Shown piece by piece: positions 1 through 8,758 of a stretch of DNA of 64,000 bases (positions are counted from its first letter, which is position 1; each line of letters begins with the position of its first letter). The notes beneath the pieces are model-generated. The model was given only the letters and a program-made list of their open reading frames with translations, did no database searches and was not told where the DNA came from. The stretch lies in assembly GCA_965261955.1 (NCBI GenBank), contig CBDHEM010000069.1, forward strand, positions 930,001 through 994,000, in the 5' to 3' direction. This stretch comes from JABAAI01 sp965261955. GTDB lineage: Bacteria; Spirochaetota; Leptospiria; Leptospirales; Leptonemataceae. The translations under genes and the position numbers were made by a program.

Positions 1-1154
1 ATATTAAAAATTGTTTCCACCAAAGCAAAAAGCCCTGACAGTACCCGAGATAAGGGAAAATATGAACGTAGTTCTTCTTCTGTAAAACCAAATCGTTCTT
101 CGCGTAAACGTTCTGACCAATAGGCTATATCCCAAAGTTGTAAATTTTCTTTTTCACCATGAGAAAATGCAAATTTTTGCAACTCATCTAGTTCTTTCAT
201 AGCAGGCTCCCATGCTGCCATACGTAAGTCTTCCATTAGGCCATACACTTCTTTTGTATTATTTGCCATTCGTGTATCTATACGCATTTCTGCATAATTA
301 TTATAACCTAGCAGATGAGCTTGTTGTTTTCGGAGTTTTAAAATTTTTTGGATAAGAGAGGTGTTATCGAATTTTCCGGAGGAGGCCTTGGTAACAAAAG
401 CCCTATATAGTTTTTCACGTAATTTTCGATTACGCCCATGTTGCAAAAAGGGGATATAAGAAGGAGCATCTAACGTTATACGCCATGGCCCTTTCTCGGC
501 TGTAGCCACAGGTAATAAATTTATTTCTATTTTTTCTTGATTAACCTTATTGTAACTTTGAGCAGCTATCTCAAGAAGAAAGAAAGGAAGACCTTCAATC
601 TCATCTTTACTTTGTAAATCTAAAGCATACGCTTTAGTCGCATCCAAAACATTATTAGAAAACTCTATACTAGATTGGGAAAGCTCTGTTACAATTTTGT
701 TGAATTCTTTACGTCTTTCTTCTTTGAGACCAATTCCATTAAAGCGAACAGATAGAAGACGTAATTTAATAACACGTTGCTCCGCTTTACTCCATTTTTC
801 TTTATCTAATGCTAACAACGTTTGATAAACAGGAATACTTTGTTCCATTCTTAGAGAAAATTTTATGATTTCTTTTTGAGCTACTTCATATCCCTCACGT
901 AAGTCTATAGTATTTTGCACGCCCATAAGATGGGTCACTGGGCCCCAAGTACGATGTATTTCGTATTCTATTTCATTTAAAATATCAAGTAACTCCCAGC
1001 CCGTGGTAGATTTTTCTGCTGTTATCAGTTTTTTTTCCTGTTGAGCTAAAACACTACGTATTGCAGGAATAACATGTTGGGGTTTGATTTGTCCGAAAGA
1101 CGGAAGTTTATTTCGGTCCAATAAAGGGTTAAGACTATGTTTCATATTATCCAT
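1..1154 (-). CDS. prlC: Oligopeptidase A-like M3 metallopeptidase, N-terminal part (runs off left edge)
   Basis: An open frame of about 384 codons begins at the ATG at 1154 and continues past base 1. The translation begins MDNMKHSLNPLL and contains IKPQHVIPAI and, later, HGRNRKLREKLYRAF, the helical N-terminal half typical of PrlC/OpdA oligopeptidases, which hydrolyse short cytosolic peptides including cleaved signal peptides. Family members are about 680 residues. The zinc-binding HEXXH motif lies in the C-terminal half, outside the window, so activity cannot be judged. A second ATG at 1145 is also possible. The gene is divergent from the HAD gene at 1385, with a small palindromic repeat between them. 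Family assignment is by recognition of sequence pattern; moderately sure. Confidence 0.75.
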   Translation of the reverse strand, partial: MDNMKHSLNPLLDRNKLPSFGQIKPQHVIPAIRSVLAQQEKKLITAEKSTTGWELLDILNEIEYEIHRTWGPVTHLMGVQNTIDLREGYEVAQKEIIKFSLRMEQSIPVYQTLLALDKEKWSKAEQRVIKLRLLSVRFNGIGLKEERRKEFNKIVTELSQSSIEFSNNVLDATKAYALDLQSKDEIEGLPFFLLEIAAQSYNKVNQEKIEINLLPVATAEKGPWRITLDAPSYIPFLQHGRNRKLREKLYRAFVTKASSGKFDNTSLIQKILKLRKQQAHLLGYNNYAEMRIDTRMANNTKEVYGLMEDLRMAAWEPAMKELDELQKFAFSHGEKENLQLWDIAYWSERLREERFGFTEEELRSYFPLSRVLSGLFALVETIFN

Positions 1155-1234
1155 AAAAAAGAAAGATTAGCCTGTGTCACGTCGATAAACAAAATATAAT
1201 TTATGGTTTGGATATGCTGAGAAATACTAAATAT

Positions 1235-1308
1235 GGGACTGTTGCAAAACATAAGAAAGACAGAAATAATGCTGTAAAACACCGATTTAGGGTGTTTTGC
1301 TATAGCCC
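1235..1308. repeat. Small palindromic (MITE-like) repeat, copy 1
   Basis: The 74-bp segment starts with GGGACTGTTGCAAAACA and ends with a degraded inverted copy, TTTTGCTATAGCCC. Inside it AAAACACC (1276-1283) pairs with GGTGTTTT (1291-1298). The same end sequence recurs at 12984 and, inverted, at 26209. It sits in the intergenic space between prlC and the HAD gene and has no coding capacity. Confidence 0.55.
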
Positions 1309-1384
1309 AATATAGAACTAAACTTGTAGTTGCATTATAGCTTGACTAACAATTGCATAAGATCTCCTCTGTGATTTAATAGGT

Positions 1385-2056
1385 ATGAAAGAAAAAAAGC
1401 GAGCAGCATTTTATGACCTAGACGGTACGCTCATAGATGCAAATATTATCCATGCGTATGTCCATTATGCATTGGCTGTACCTAAGGTACGTGAGCGCTT
1501 ATTCCGTCTTACGCGTCTTGCGTTTCTTTCTCCAAGTTATGCCATTGCAGAACGCATGGGACGAACTCTTTTCAATCGTTGGTTTTATGCAAACTATAAA
1601 GATATTTCGTACGAACTACTCAAAATCACTGGTTGGCGTATAGCTAAAAAAGTCCTAGCCCCAAGGATTTTTGAAGTAGCTCAACAGCGTATAAAAAAAG
1701 GGAGGGAAATGGGCTTAACACAAGTTATTGTATCTGGTTCTTTGGATATAGTCATAGAACCATTAGCACAAAAACTGCTGATTGATCATAGTATAACAAA
1801 TCGCTTAGAGTACACCAATGGAATTGCCACAGGCAAGTTACTTGATCCAATACTAACCTTTGAAGCAAAGGCAACAGCTGTACAAACTTTTGCTGAAAAA
1901 CATAATATTGATTTGGAACGTTCTTATGCTTTTGGAGATTCTCTCTCTGACCTCAACATGCTTGAGGCTGTTGGCTTCCCTGCCACAGTAAACCCAGACA
2001 AAAAGCTAAGAGATATTGCTGCAGAAAGAAATTGGCCCATACTCAAGTTTGTTTAA
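1385..2056 (+). CDS. HAD-IB family hydrolase (SerB-like phosphatase)
   Basis: This 223-residue protein has the HAD signature DLDGTL near residues 11-16 (nucleophile and acid/base aspartates), a motif II-like VSGSLD near 117, and FGDSLSDLNML near 182 for magnesium binding. These features fit the HAD-IB subfamily that includes phosphoserine phosphatase and phosphatases of lipid-linked substrates. It is the first gene of a same-strand run with the LarA-like gene and the acyl reductase/acyltransferase fusion. In other bacteria HAD-IB proteins are often found beside acyltransferases, so a role in dephosphorylating a lipid intermediate is plausible but inferred. The start is preceded by AATAGGT, a weak ribosome site. 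Confidence 0.8.
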   Translation: MKEKKRAAFYDLDGTLIDANIIHAYVHYALAVPKVRERLFRLTRLAFLSPSYAIAERMGRTLFNRWFYANYKDISYELLKITGWRIAKKVLAPRIFEVAQQRIKKGREMGLTQVIVSGSLDIVIEPLAQKLLIDHSITNRLEYTNGIATGKLLDPILTFEAKATAVQTFAEKHNIDLERSYAFGDSLSDLNMLEAVGFPATVNPDKKLRDIAAERNWPILKFV

Positions 2057-2109
2057 AAAGTACTCCACTCTATGGCTTAAAAAGCATTCAAACAAAAAAG
2101 CTATTCGCT

Positions 2110-3828
2110 ATGCCAAAAGATATGAACATTTCTGATAAAGATACAATAACTTCCCAAGGAGACTTCAGAGAGATAGAAACTCATGTCTCTGAAGTGAAAT
2201 CTCGAATCAAGGATCATAGCAATGTCTATCATCCTGATCCTAAAGCTAAAGAAGATTCAGAAGTATATTACATACACGAAAATTCTGCAAAGCGTGTGGT
2301 TTTCAGCGGAGAGGATCTTGTGGAAATACAACTTCCTGTGGGTGCACGTGTCGTTTATCCACGTAAGCCATTACGAGGCCTTAGAGATGTCCATGGTGCC
2401 ATACGCTATGCTATGTTGCACCCAGAAGGAAGTGAGCCGTTACCTAGGCTCCTCAAAGCTGGCATGAAAGTAACTATAGCTGTAGATGATATTTCTCTGC
2501 CTCTGCCCATGATGGTACGTCCAGATTTGCGGCAAACAATGCTAGAGGTGACTTTAGATTTCTTACAAGCTGCAAGAATAGAAGATATACATATTATTAT
2601 TGCAACAGCGTTTCATCGCCGAATGACTCTCTCAGAAATACGACGCATGGTCGGTACACGCATTTACAATGAATTTTCACCTGATAGACTTTACAATCAT
2701 GATGGTGAAAATAAGGAGCAAATGAAATGGTTGGGACATACTGAATGTGGTGAAACAGCAGAAATTAATCGAAGAGCTGCTGAAAGTCATCTCCTGATAT
2801 ATCTAAATATTAATTTTGTACCAATGAATGGGGGAAATAAATCTGTTTCGACAGGGTTAGCAGGATACCGTAGTTTACGAGAACATCATGATCCTGAAGT
2901 TATTGCTGCTTCAAATTCCTATATGGATCCCACCCATTCAGCGTTAGCTGACTCGAATGATAGGCTAAATACATTAATTGAAAGTAAAGTCAAAGTCTTT
3001 CATGTTGAAACGGCTCTAAATAATTGCATGTTTTCTTCAGCCCTATCTTTTTTAACTAAGAATGAAGATCACTATTCTATTCTTGATAAACGTCGCCTAA
3101 AAATCGTAAAATTTTCATTATCGAAACTAAATCATAAGGTAAAACGACGCTTTTTTCAACGCATCCCTGCTCCCTATCAATGTATTGGAGTGCATGCTGG
3201 TGAAGTAAATAAAGTGCACGATAAAATATTAAAACTTAGTTACCGTCAATATCTTGTTAAGGTGAAAAAACAAGCCGACATACTTATACTAGGTATACCA
3301 TTTGTTAGTCCCTATAGCATAAATAGTATACTCAACCCACTTCTTGTTCAAGTTATGGCTTTGGGTTACCTCTATCATCTTTATGTAGGTGGTATCCCTT
3401 TACTGAAAGATGGCGGCTCACTCATTCTCTTTCACCCATGCAGAGACGAGTTTGATGAGCGTTTTCATCCAAGCTACATTGAATTTTTTAATCGACTTTT
3501 ACCAGAGAGTACAGATTCTAATTATTTACAAAAAAAATATGAATTGGAATTTGCTCAAAATCCAGATTACATTCGTTTGTATCGTGAAAAATACGGCTAT
3601 CACGGGGTCCATCCATTTTATATGTGGTATTGGGGTGAATCTGGGAGAAGGAAAGTAGGTCAGATCATTGCTGTCGATGCGAAAGATAAGTATGTTCCTA
3701 GGCAGATGGGTTGGAAGAATGCAGCTGATTTTTCAGAAGCTCTATCAATGGCACAAAAAGTAGCACCTAAAGACCCTCAAATTACTTTTTTACATCTACC
3801 GCCAATGCTCATGACGCAGTGTGTATAA
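2110..3828 (+). CDS. LarA-like (DUF2088) nickel-pincer racemase family protein
   Basis: The sequence matches the lactate racemase LarA family: a conserved ATAFHRRMT segment, the NHDGE histidine region, and GGNKSV, whose lysine (about residue 244 from the start used here) corresponds to the lysine that carries the nickel-pincer nucleotide in LarA. The product is about 572 residues, longer than LarA itself (about 425). An upstream ATG at 2032 would overlap the HAD gene; the ATG at 2110 was preferred because conserved sequence begins well after it. No larB, larC or larE cofactor genes are visible nearby. The substrate is unknown: many DUF2088 proteins act on 2-hydroxy acids other than lactate. 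The next gene follows after 69 bp. Confidence 0.7.
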   Translation: MPKDMNISDKDTITSQGDFREIETHVSEVKSRIKDHSNVYHPDPKAKEDSEVYYIHENSAKRVVFSGEDLVEIQLPVGARVVYPRKPLRGLRDVHGAIRYAMLHPEGSEPLPRLLKAGMKVTIAVDDISLPLPMMVRPDLRQTMLEVTLDFLQAARIEDIHIIIATAFHRRMTLSEIRRMVGTRIYNEFSPDRLYNHDGENKEQMKWLGHTECGETAEINRRAAESHLLIYLNINFVPMNGGNKSVSTGLAGYRSLREHHDPEVIAASNSYMDPTHSALADSNDRLNTLIESKVKVFHVETALNNCMFSSALSFLTKNEDHYSILDKRRLKIVKFSLSKLNHKVKRRFFQRIPAPYQCIGVHAGEVNKVHDKILKLSYRQYLVKVKKQADILILGIPFVSPYSINSILNPLLVQVMALGYLYHLYVGGIPLLKDGGSLILFHPCRDEFDERFHPSYIEFFNRLLPESTDSNYLQKKYELEFAQNPDYIRLYREKYGYHGVHPFYMWYWGESGRRKVGQIIAVDAKDKYVPRQMGWKNAADFSEALSMAQKVAPKDPQITFLHLPPMLMTQCV

Positions 3829-3897
3829 AAAATTAAAATATGACCTGCCAGTTGTAAAAAAAAACTATTTTCATCTAATATTAGATACAGCGACTAA

Positions 3898-6825
3898 ATG
3901 ACTATTTCAACACGACAGCAAAACAGCATGCCACCCTCTCACAAAAATCTCCATAATGCGGATGGGTTTAGCGTGAACGAAACCTTATCTGGGAAGAGTG
4001 TACTGATTATCGGTGGGACGGGTTTTTTAGGCCAAGTGATGCTCTTCATGTTACTTCGCTTTGTCATAAAAATAAAGAAGGTGTATGTTTTCATACGACC
4101 TACTCATAGTCGTACTGCTAAAGAGCGCTTTGAAAAAGAAGTTTTATCTTCGCCGGTATTTACCACAAATGAAAATGATATTGCTTTTTTCACAAAGCTT
4201 TGTCCAGAAAAAGTAGAAATCCTCCAAGGAGATGTGACTCAAAAGATGCTTGGACTCTCTGATGAAGAGTTAAAAATGCTACGAGAAGAAGTTAACGTTG
4301 TTTTGAACACAGCGGGTAATGTTGAGTTTAATCCACCCATCGATAAAAGTATACAAGCAAATGCTTTAGCCACTTGGAACGTATTAGATTTTGTTAGCAC
4401 AACTAGAACTAAAAAATACGTCCATGTTTCCACATGTTTTGTAACAGATCGCAATATACATAAAGAACATTCTCCGGAGGAACATATTGCATCCACAATC
4501 AAAACTTCAAATGGGGATACAATAGAAATTGATCCAAAGGAACATATAATAAATGGACTTAAAGAAATACAAACAATCAAAGATAGTTATGATGAAAACG
4601 AATCATGGAAAAATTTTGTGGAAAATGCAAAAAAGAACTTTGAGCGATTAAATCAAAAAGAACCATCAGAACGGCTTGTAAAAAGAGCCGCTAAAAACTT
4701 ACAGTCTGTCGAGTTGCGTGAAAAACTTATTCAGTTAGGTCAAAGGAAGGCTAAAGAAATTCAAAGACCCAATGTATATACTTACACAAAAACATTAGCA
4801 GAACTTTTAGTTCAATCTTATAATAAACAATTAGACGCAACCATCGTACGACCCTCCATCGTAGAATCATCTATTCAACATCCTTTCCAAGGTTGGAATG
4901 AGGGCGTTCAAGGTACAGCCCCTTTACTTTATCTGGCTGTCAAAGGCCATCGGATGTTTCCATCTGTACTACTAGAAAAAGGGTCAGAAAATGCTAATGC
5001 ATTACTGGACTGCATTCCTGTTGATAGCGTGGCTTCCGGTACGATTTTAGCGATGTGTGCACTTTTGAGAAATGAGCATGAACCTATATATCAATTATCA
5101 ATAGGCTCTCAAAATCACTCCGCCACTATTTTTACTTTTATGCAGATCGCACAAAATTTTCGTAACGAAAAGTCCCATGCTAAAACGGGATTGATTTCTT
5201 GGAGTCAACGTAACCTGCAACCATACGGAGTAACAAAAAATAGATTCAATCGTTTTTCAAGCCCTCGTACATTCAAAATTCTTTCTGCAGTACGACAACG
5301 AATGGACAAATTAAAAATAGAAAAGCTATCTCCTAAAAATGCAGAGCTAACACAAAAGGCTCGTGTTCATCTTGAGAAATCTTATCAAAAAAGTCTTGTT
5401 ATTAATAAAATTTTTCAAGAATTTTTTCCCTTTACTTATGAAGAATATCCCCTTTTTCTGAATGATAATACGAAGGCTTTATATAAAAAACTTCCGAAAA
5501 GTGAAAAAGATATTTTCTATTTTGCTCCTTATAGTATAGATTATTTGAATTATCTTTCCAACATACACATAGAGGCTTTAGATAAATGGATATTCCCAAT
5601 TTTAGAAAAACGTTTCCATTCTCTAGAAAAAATAACAGCCGGTAGTGAAACATTATTAAAAGGCGAAAATATACCACAAAAACTCAATTCCTTCATACGT
5701 GGAACTTTTAGTATTGCTAGTGAATTATCATTTATCAGAAGTAAAAAAACTTTTCAAAGACTTATCTCTTCTCGTTCATTAAAAAGAAATTGGGAATCTC
5801 GAAAAGATAAGTCTTTAGGTGCTGCTGAAAATATAGTACCAAAAAACAAAGAACACAAGCTAAAACAAAGTATAAAGCTCCCCTCTCAATTAGAACAATT
5901 ATGTAAGAAAAAAATTTCTGAGGACTTGAGTAAAGAACCCTCCGAATGTTTACAAATGGTCAGTGATCACTTGGAGTTTCTCTATGGAGCTAGAATTTCT
6001 CCTGAAAGGATAAAAGAAGTCAAAAAAATAAGGCTTTTAGAAAAAGAAGTCGAAAAATGGATGTTAGCGGATAAGAATCATCAACTTGTAAATAGTATCT
6101 ATTTAGCTGACCATAAAAACAAAGGAAAAAATAAACTCCTACCACAAGAGGGGATACGAATTCCTGAGTCTCTTCGTGATCCAAGTAGTGATTTTTTATA
6201 TGAGATGCAAATGTGGTTTTATCGCCGACTTCTTCAGGTAAAAGTTCAAGGTCGCGATAATATACCTCTCAATAATAATCACGTCATCATTGCAGCCAAT
6301 CACTCCAGTCACCTTGATTATGGAGCTGTTTGGCATAGTTTAGGAAAGTACGGACGAGATTTGGGCATACTTGCGGCAAAAGATTATTTTTTCAATCAGT
6401 TTTGGAAATCAACGTTCTTTGGTAACTTTTTGAACTTAATCCCCATAGAGAGAACGAATAACGCGGGTTATTCTGAAATATTCCGCCCCGCACTTGATTT
6501 CCTTTCAAAAGAGGGAGCCCCACTTCTTATTTTTCCTGAAGGAAGTCGCTCTATTGATGGTACAATAAAGCCTTTTCGAATCGGTTTAGGCTATCTGATT
6601 TATCATTCTGGAGCAGATATTTTACCTATTCGCTTACACAATACGCACGCCATTCTCCCTAAGGGCAAAACAATCACGCGTCTAAATAGAGATATAAAGA
6701 TCAAAATAGATATTGGTACAGTGATTCCTTACGACGAGATCGTTTCAGGAGCAAAAGATTTCACTTCTCTAAAACGTTACAACTACCTTGCTAAGAGTAT
6801 TTATAAAATAGTATGCGATATGTGA
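3898..6825 (+). CDS. Fatty acyl-CoA/ACP reductase fused to PlsC-type acyltransferase
   Basis: This 975-residue fusion starts with an extended-SDR, male-sterility type domain: nucleotide-binding GGTGFLG near residue 40 and an active-site YTYTK near 298. This family reduces acyl-CoA or acyl-ACP to alcohol or aldehyde using NADPH. A less conserved, lysine-rich linker follows (roughly 460-760). The C-terminal domain is a PlsC-type acyltransferase with NHSSHLD (HX4D) near 800 and FPEGSRS near 878. Coupling reduction and acyl transfer in one chain suggests ether-lipid, wax or alkyl-lipid synthesis at the membrane; the product is not determinable from sequence. It closes the HAD-LarA-FAR run. Confidence 0.8.
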   Translation: MTISTRQQNSMPPSHKNLHNADGFSVNETLSGKSVLIIGGTGFLGQVMLFMLLRFVIKIKKVYVFIRPTHSRTAKERFEKEVLSSPVFTTNENDIAFFTKLCPEKVEILQGDVTQKMLGLSDEELKMLREEVNVVLNTAGNVEFNPPIDKSIQANALATWNVLDFVSTTRTKKYVHVSTCFVTDRNIHKEHSPEEHIASTIKTSNGDTIEIDPKEHIINGLKEIQTIKDSYDENESWKNFVENAKKNFERLNQKEPSERLVKRAAKNLQSVELREKLIQLGQRKAKEIQRPNVYTYTKTLAELLVQSYNKQLDATIVRPSIVESSIQHPFQGWNEGVQGTAPLLYLAVKGHRMFPSVLLEKGSENANALLDCIPVDSVASGTILAMCALLRNEHEPIYQLSIGSQNHSATIFTFMQIAQNFRNEKSHAKTGLISWSQRNLQPYGVTKNRFNRFSSPRTFKILSAVRQRMDKLKIEKLSPKNAELTQKARVHLEKSYQKSLVINKIFQEFFPFTYEEYPLFLNDNTKALYKKLPKSEKDIFYFAPYSIDYLNYLSNIHIEALDKWIFPILEKRFHSLEKITAGSETLLKGENIPQKLNSFIRGTFSIASELSFIRSKKTFQRLISSRSLKRNWESRKDKSLGAAENIVPKNKEHKLKQSIKLPSQLEQLCKKKISEDLSKEPSECLQMVSDHLEFLYGARISPERIKEVKKIRLLEKEVEKWMLADKNHQLVNSIYLADHKNKGKNKLLPQEGIRIPESLRDPSSDFLYEMQMWFYRRLLQVKVQGRDNIPLNNNHVIIAANHSSHLDYGAVWHSLGKYGRDLGILAAKDYFFNQFWKSTFFGNFLNLIPIERTNNAGYSEIFRPALDFLSKEGAPLLIFPEGSRSIDGTIKPFRIGLGYLIYHSGADILPIRLHNTHAILPKGKTITRLNRDIKIKIDIGTVIPYDEIVSGAKDFTSLKRYNYLAKSIYKIVCDM

Positions 6826-6862
6826 TTTTCATGTGAAATCACGGTGAGTTGTCTATTCCATT

Positions 6863-7009
6863 ATGGATGGATACTTTATTAATGAGAGTTTTTACGAGAG
6901 TCTAGTTTTAGGTGCACCATATTCTTATGGTGGGAGGGTCATCCTCGCACTAGTGGGGGCGTCAGTGGATGTAAAGACTCCGGGGGGGAACCGTTATTTT
7001 TATAAGTAA
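6863..7009 (+). CDS. Possible small ORF of 48 residues
   Basis: An ATG at 6863 opens a 48-codon frame reading MDGYFINESF at the start and GGNRYFYK at the end, in a locally GC-rich stretch. No family is recognised. It may be a remnant of a longer coding sequence, because its composition differs from the surrounding AT-rich spacer. No ribosome-binding site is seen. The rest of 6826-7521 holds a dispersed repeat and no other convincing gene. Confidence 0.25.
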   Translation: MDGYFINESFYESLVLGAPYSYGGRVILALVGASVDVKTPGGNRYFYK

Positions 7010-7018
7010 AGTGGGAGG

Positions 7019-7137
7019 GGTTTGCTTGGAAGGCTTTGCCAAGGTAAGGTTAGGGCAAAGCCTCAATTTTAAGGGCGCGAAAAAAACAAGAGAAATACAT
7101 GCATAGAACGCCTTGAATCGACATTTTATAACGCTTG
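7019..7137. repeat. Dispersed repeat of the island (GGAAGGCTTTGCCAAGG type)
   Basis: This stretch contains GGAAGGCTTTGCCAAGG, then GGGCAAAGCC and TTAAGGGCGCGAAAAA, followed by GAATCGACATTTTATAACG. The first half is closely repeated at 12749-12831. The second half resembles the core of the small repeats at 8449, 26101 and 51068. It is probably a remnant of related non-autonomous elements. Confidence 0.5.
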
Positions 7138-7521
7138 ATTTACAGTTCTTTACATTTCATTTCACAATAGCCCCTTCATCATCTCCAATACTTCGTAAAG
7201 AGGATATGCGTATCGTGGATCCCTCTTGCATAGATTTGTTTTTGTACCATTTGCATCCGAAGTTTTTTATATTTATCGATTGGTACAGTTTTCATTTGTT
7301 TGGGTTGACTCTCTTTCTAAGATGAATTTGGATTTGTAGTAAAGGCTGTAAATTCAAGTCCAAAGTGCAACAAACTTTACTTTCTCATTTCTCGAAAAAA
7401 AAGGCAATACAGTATTTCATCAAAAATATAGTCAAATGAGATTTGGAAACGTTTATATAGAACATAAGAGACACTGATTTGTAGTCTTACGTTAATAAGA
7501 TACGATTTTCCTATAGTTATC

Positions 7522-8439
7522 ATGGCCACAAATAAAAAGATAACCCTTACCCTCGATACCTTCTTTAAGATACAATGCACTGAGTTTTTTGAGGCGTTAG
7601 GTTGTCAGGTACTCACAGAAGTCGAGTTATTCAAACAGCCTAGACGCTTGGATGTATTGATTATTGAGGGAGGGGGAGGTGCTTTACAACGGCCCCAAGA
7701 AGGAACACAGCCAAAACATGCCATGCACAAGAAGTTTCATCTTTTAGATTATTTTCAAAAATATAATTTAGTCAGTTATAAGTCTTTTCGTGATCGCTTT
7801 TCTATTTCAGATATTCGAGATGCCATGATCTATCATCAAAGCTACTTGAATTTGGAAAAGAAAGCAAATGAAGCCAACAGTACTGTTAGCCTGATAGTAT
7901 CACAAAAACCATCGAAGTTTCTAAGTGAGACTACAAGCAAAGTATCTCAACAAGTAAAAGGACGCTATGTGATCGACTACCAAGCATTTAAGGTTTACAT
8001 TTTAAACATTGAGGAAGCTCCACTGAATGACAGCCTGGATGGTGTTTTCTTGTCAGAGTTTGTTAAAGATAAAAAGAAGATTACCATGCCAGCTGATGTA
8101 CGAAGAGGACTGGTTATTGATAAAAAAATCGTCGACATACTAGAAGAAGAGCTTAAAACTAGGTTAGTTGCCTTTGAAGGGAGGATATTCGATATGGGAG
8201 CAGTTGCAGACATCACAAAATACGTTTTGCCTGAATTGGAAAAGGCAGAAGCTAGAGGTGAGGCCAGAGGCAAGGCAGAAGGTAAGGCAGAAGGTAAGGC
8301 AGAAATCTTTAAAAAGATGCACGCTAATGGCCATTCCATATCTCAAATTTCTTCTATGACCGGTCTTTCAGAAGCGGAATGCCAACGCATGCTGTCTTTC
8401 ATCCACCATGAAGGCGACGGCGACCCCATGAAAAAGTAA
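7522..8439 (+). CDS. Rpn/PD-(D/E)XK nuclease family transposase-like protein
   Basis: This 305-residue protein has the plan of Rpn-type PD-(D/E)XK proteins: a short nuclease-like N-terminal region with RLDVLIIEG near residues 51-59, a variable middle, and a C-terminal basic/acidic tail of tandem GKAEG units (about 253-264) followed by a short helix-turn-helix-like end, SISQISSMTGLS. Rpn proteins are implicated in RecA-independent recombination and are often mobile. The tail is encoded by near-exact 12-bp repeats around 8270-8305, prone to slippage. It is flanked by dispersed repeats and lies just upstream of the insertion sequences. Assignment rests on architecture more than on clear catalytic motifs. 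Confidence 0.55.
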   Translation: MATNKKITLTLDTFFKIQCTEFFEALGCQVLTEVELFKQPRRLDVLIIEGGGGALQRPQEGTQPKHAMHKKFHLLDYFQKYNLVSYKSFRDRFSISDIRDAMIYHQSYLNLEKKANEANSTVSLIVSQKPSKFLSETTSKVSQQVKGRYVIDYQAFKVYILNIEEAPLNDSLDGVFLSEFVKDKKKITMPADVRRGLVIDKKIVDILEEELKTRLVAFEGRIFDMGAVADITKYVLPELEKAEARGEARGKAEGKAEGKAEIFKKMHANGHSISQISSMTGLSEAECQRMLSFIHHEGDGDPMKK

Positions 8440-8448
8440 AAATAGAGA

Positions 8449-8573
8449 GGGGCTTTGCAAAAGTACAAAAAATAAGAAAATACCTGCATGGAATGCCTTA
8501 AATCGGCGATTCAAGGGCCTTTTTCCGCACCCTTCCAGAATCGCCGCTTCAATCGCAAAAATAAGCAAAGCCT
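8449..8573. repeat. Small palindromic repeat, GGGCTTTGC-ended copy
   Basis: The segment begins GGGGCTTTGCAAAAG, carries the core GAATGCCTTAAATCGGCGATT shared in diverged form with other copies, and closes with GCAAAGCC, the inverse of its left end. It immediately follows the Rpn-like gene. Confidence 0.5.
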
Positions 8574-8715
8574 GTTTCTACCCACCAAAGCCCGGTCCTC
8601 ACCAGAATCGCCGCTTCAATCGTAAAAACAAGCAAAGCTTGTTTTTATCCACAAAACTTGTTTTATCTACACAAATCTCGTTTTTATCCACGACTCTAGC
8701 TTATTTTTATCCATT
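8534..8715 (+). repeat. Direct repeats with DnaA-box-like TTATCCACA sequences
   Basis: A unit starting CCAGAATCGCCGCTTCAATC is present twice (8534 and 8600), each followed by a segment ending in TATCCAC or TACCCAC. The last segment is then reiterated with decay: TTATCCACA (8645-8653), TTATCTACA (8663-8671), TTATCCACG (8684-8692) and TTATCCATT (8707-8715), spaced 18-23 bp. TTATCCACA is identical to the consensus strong DnaA box. The stretch lies between the Rpn-like gene and the first IS. It could be a DnaA-binding cluster or a plasmid-origin remnant, or just tandem repeats that happen to contain the box. Confidence 0.5.
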
Positions 8716-8758
8716 CCAAACAAAACGACTAGTCGTACGAAAAACTCAAAGCGATCCC

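Noticed and set aside
7113..7325. Plus-strand frame of 70 codons before the Rpn-like gene
   Set aside because: Low-complexity, aromatic-rich translation that begins inside a dispersed repeat; judged random.
8534..8715. Chromosomal origin of replication
   Set aside because: Although DnaA-box-like repeats occur, there is no dnaA, dnaN or AT-rich unwinding segment beside them, and the surroundings are mobile elements. It is kept only as a finding, not called an origin.
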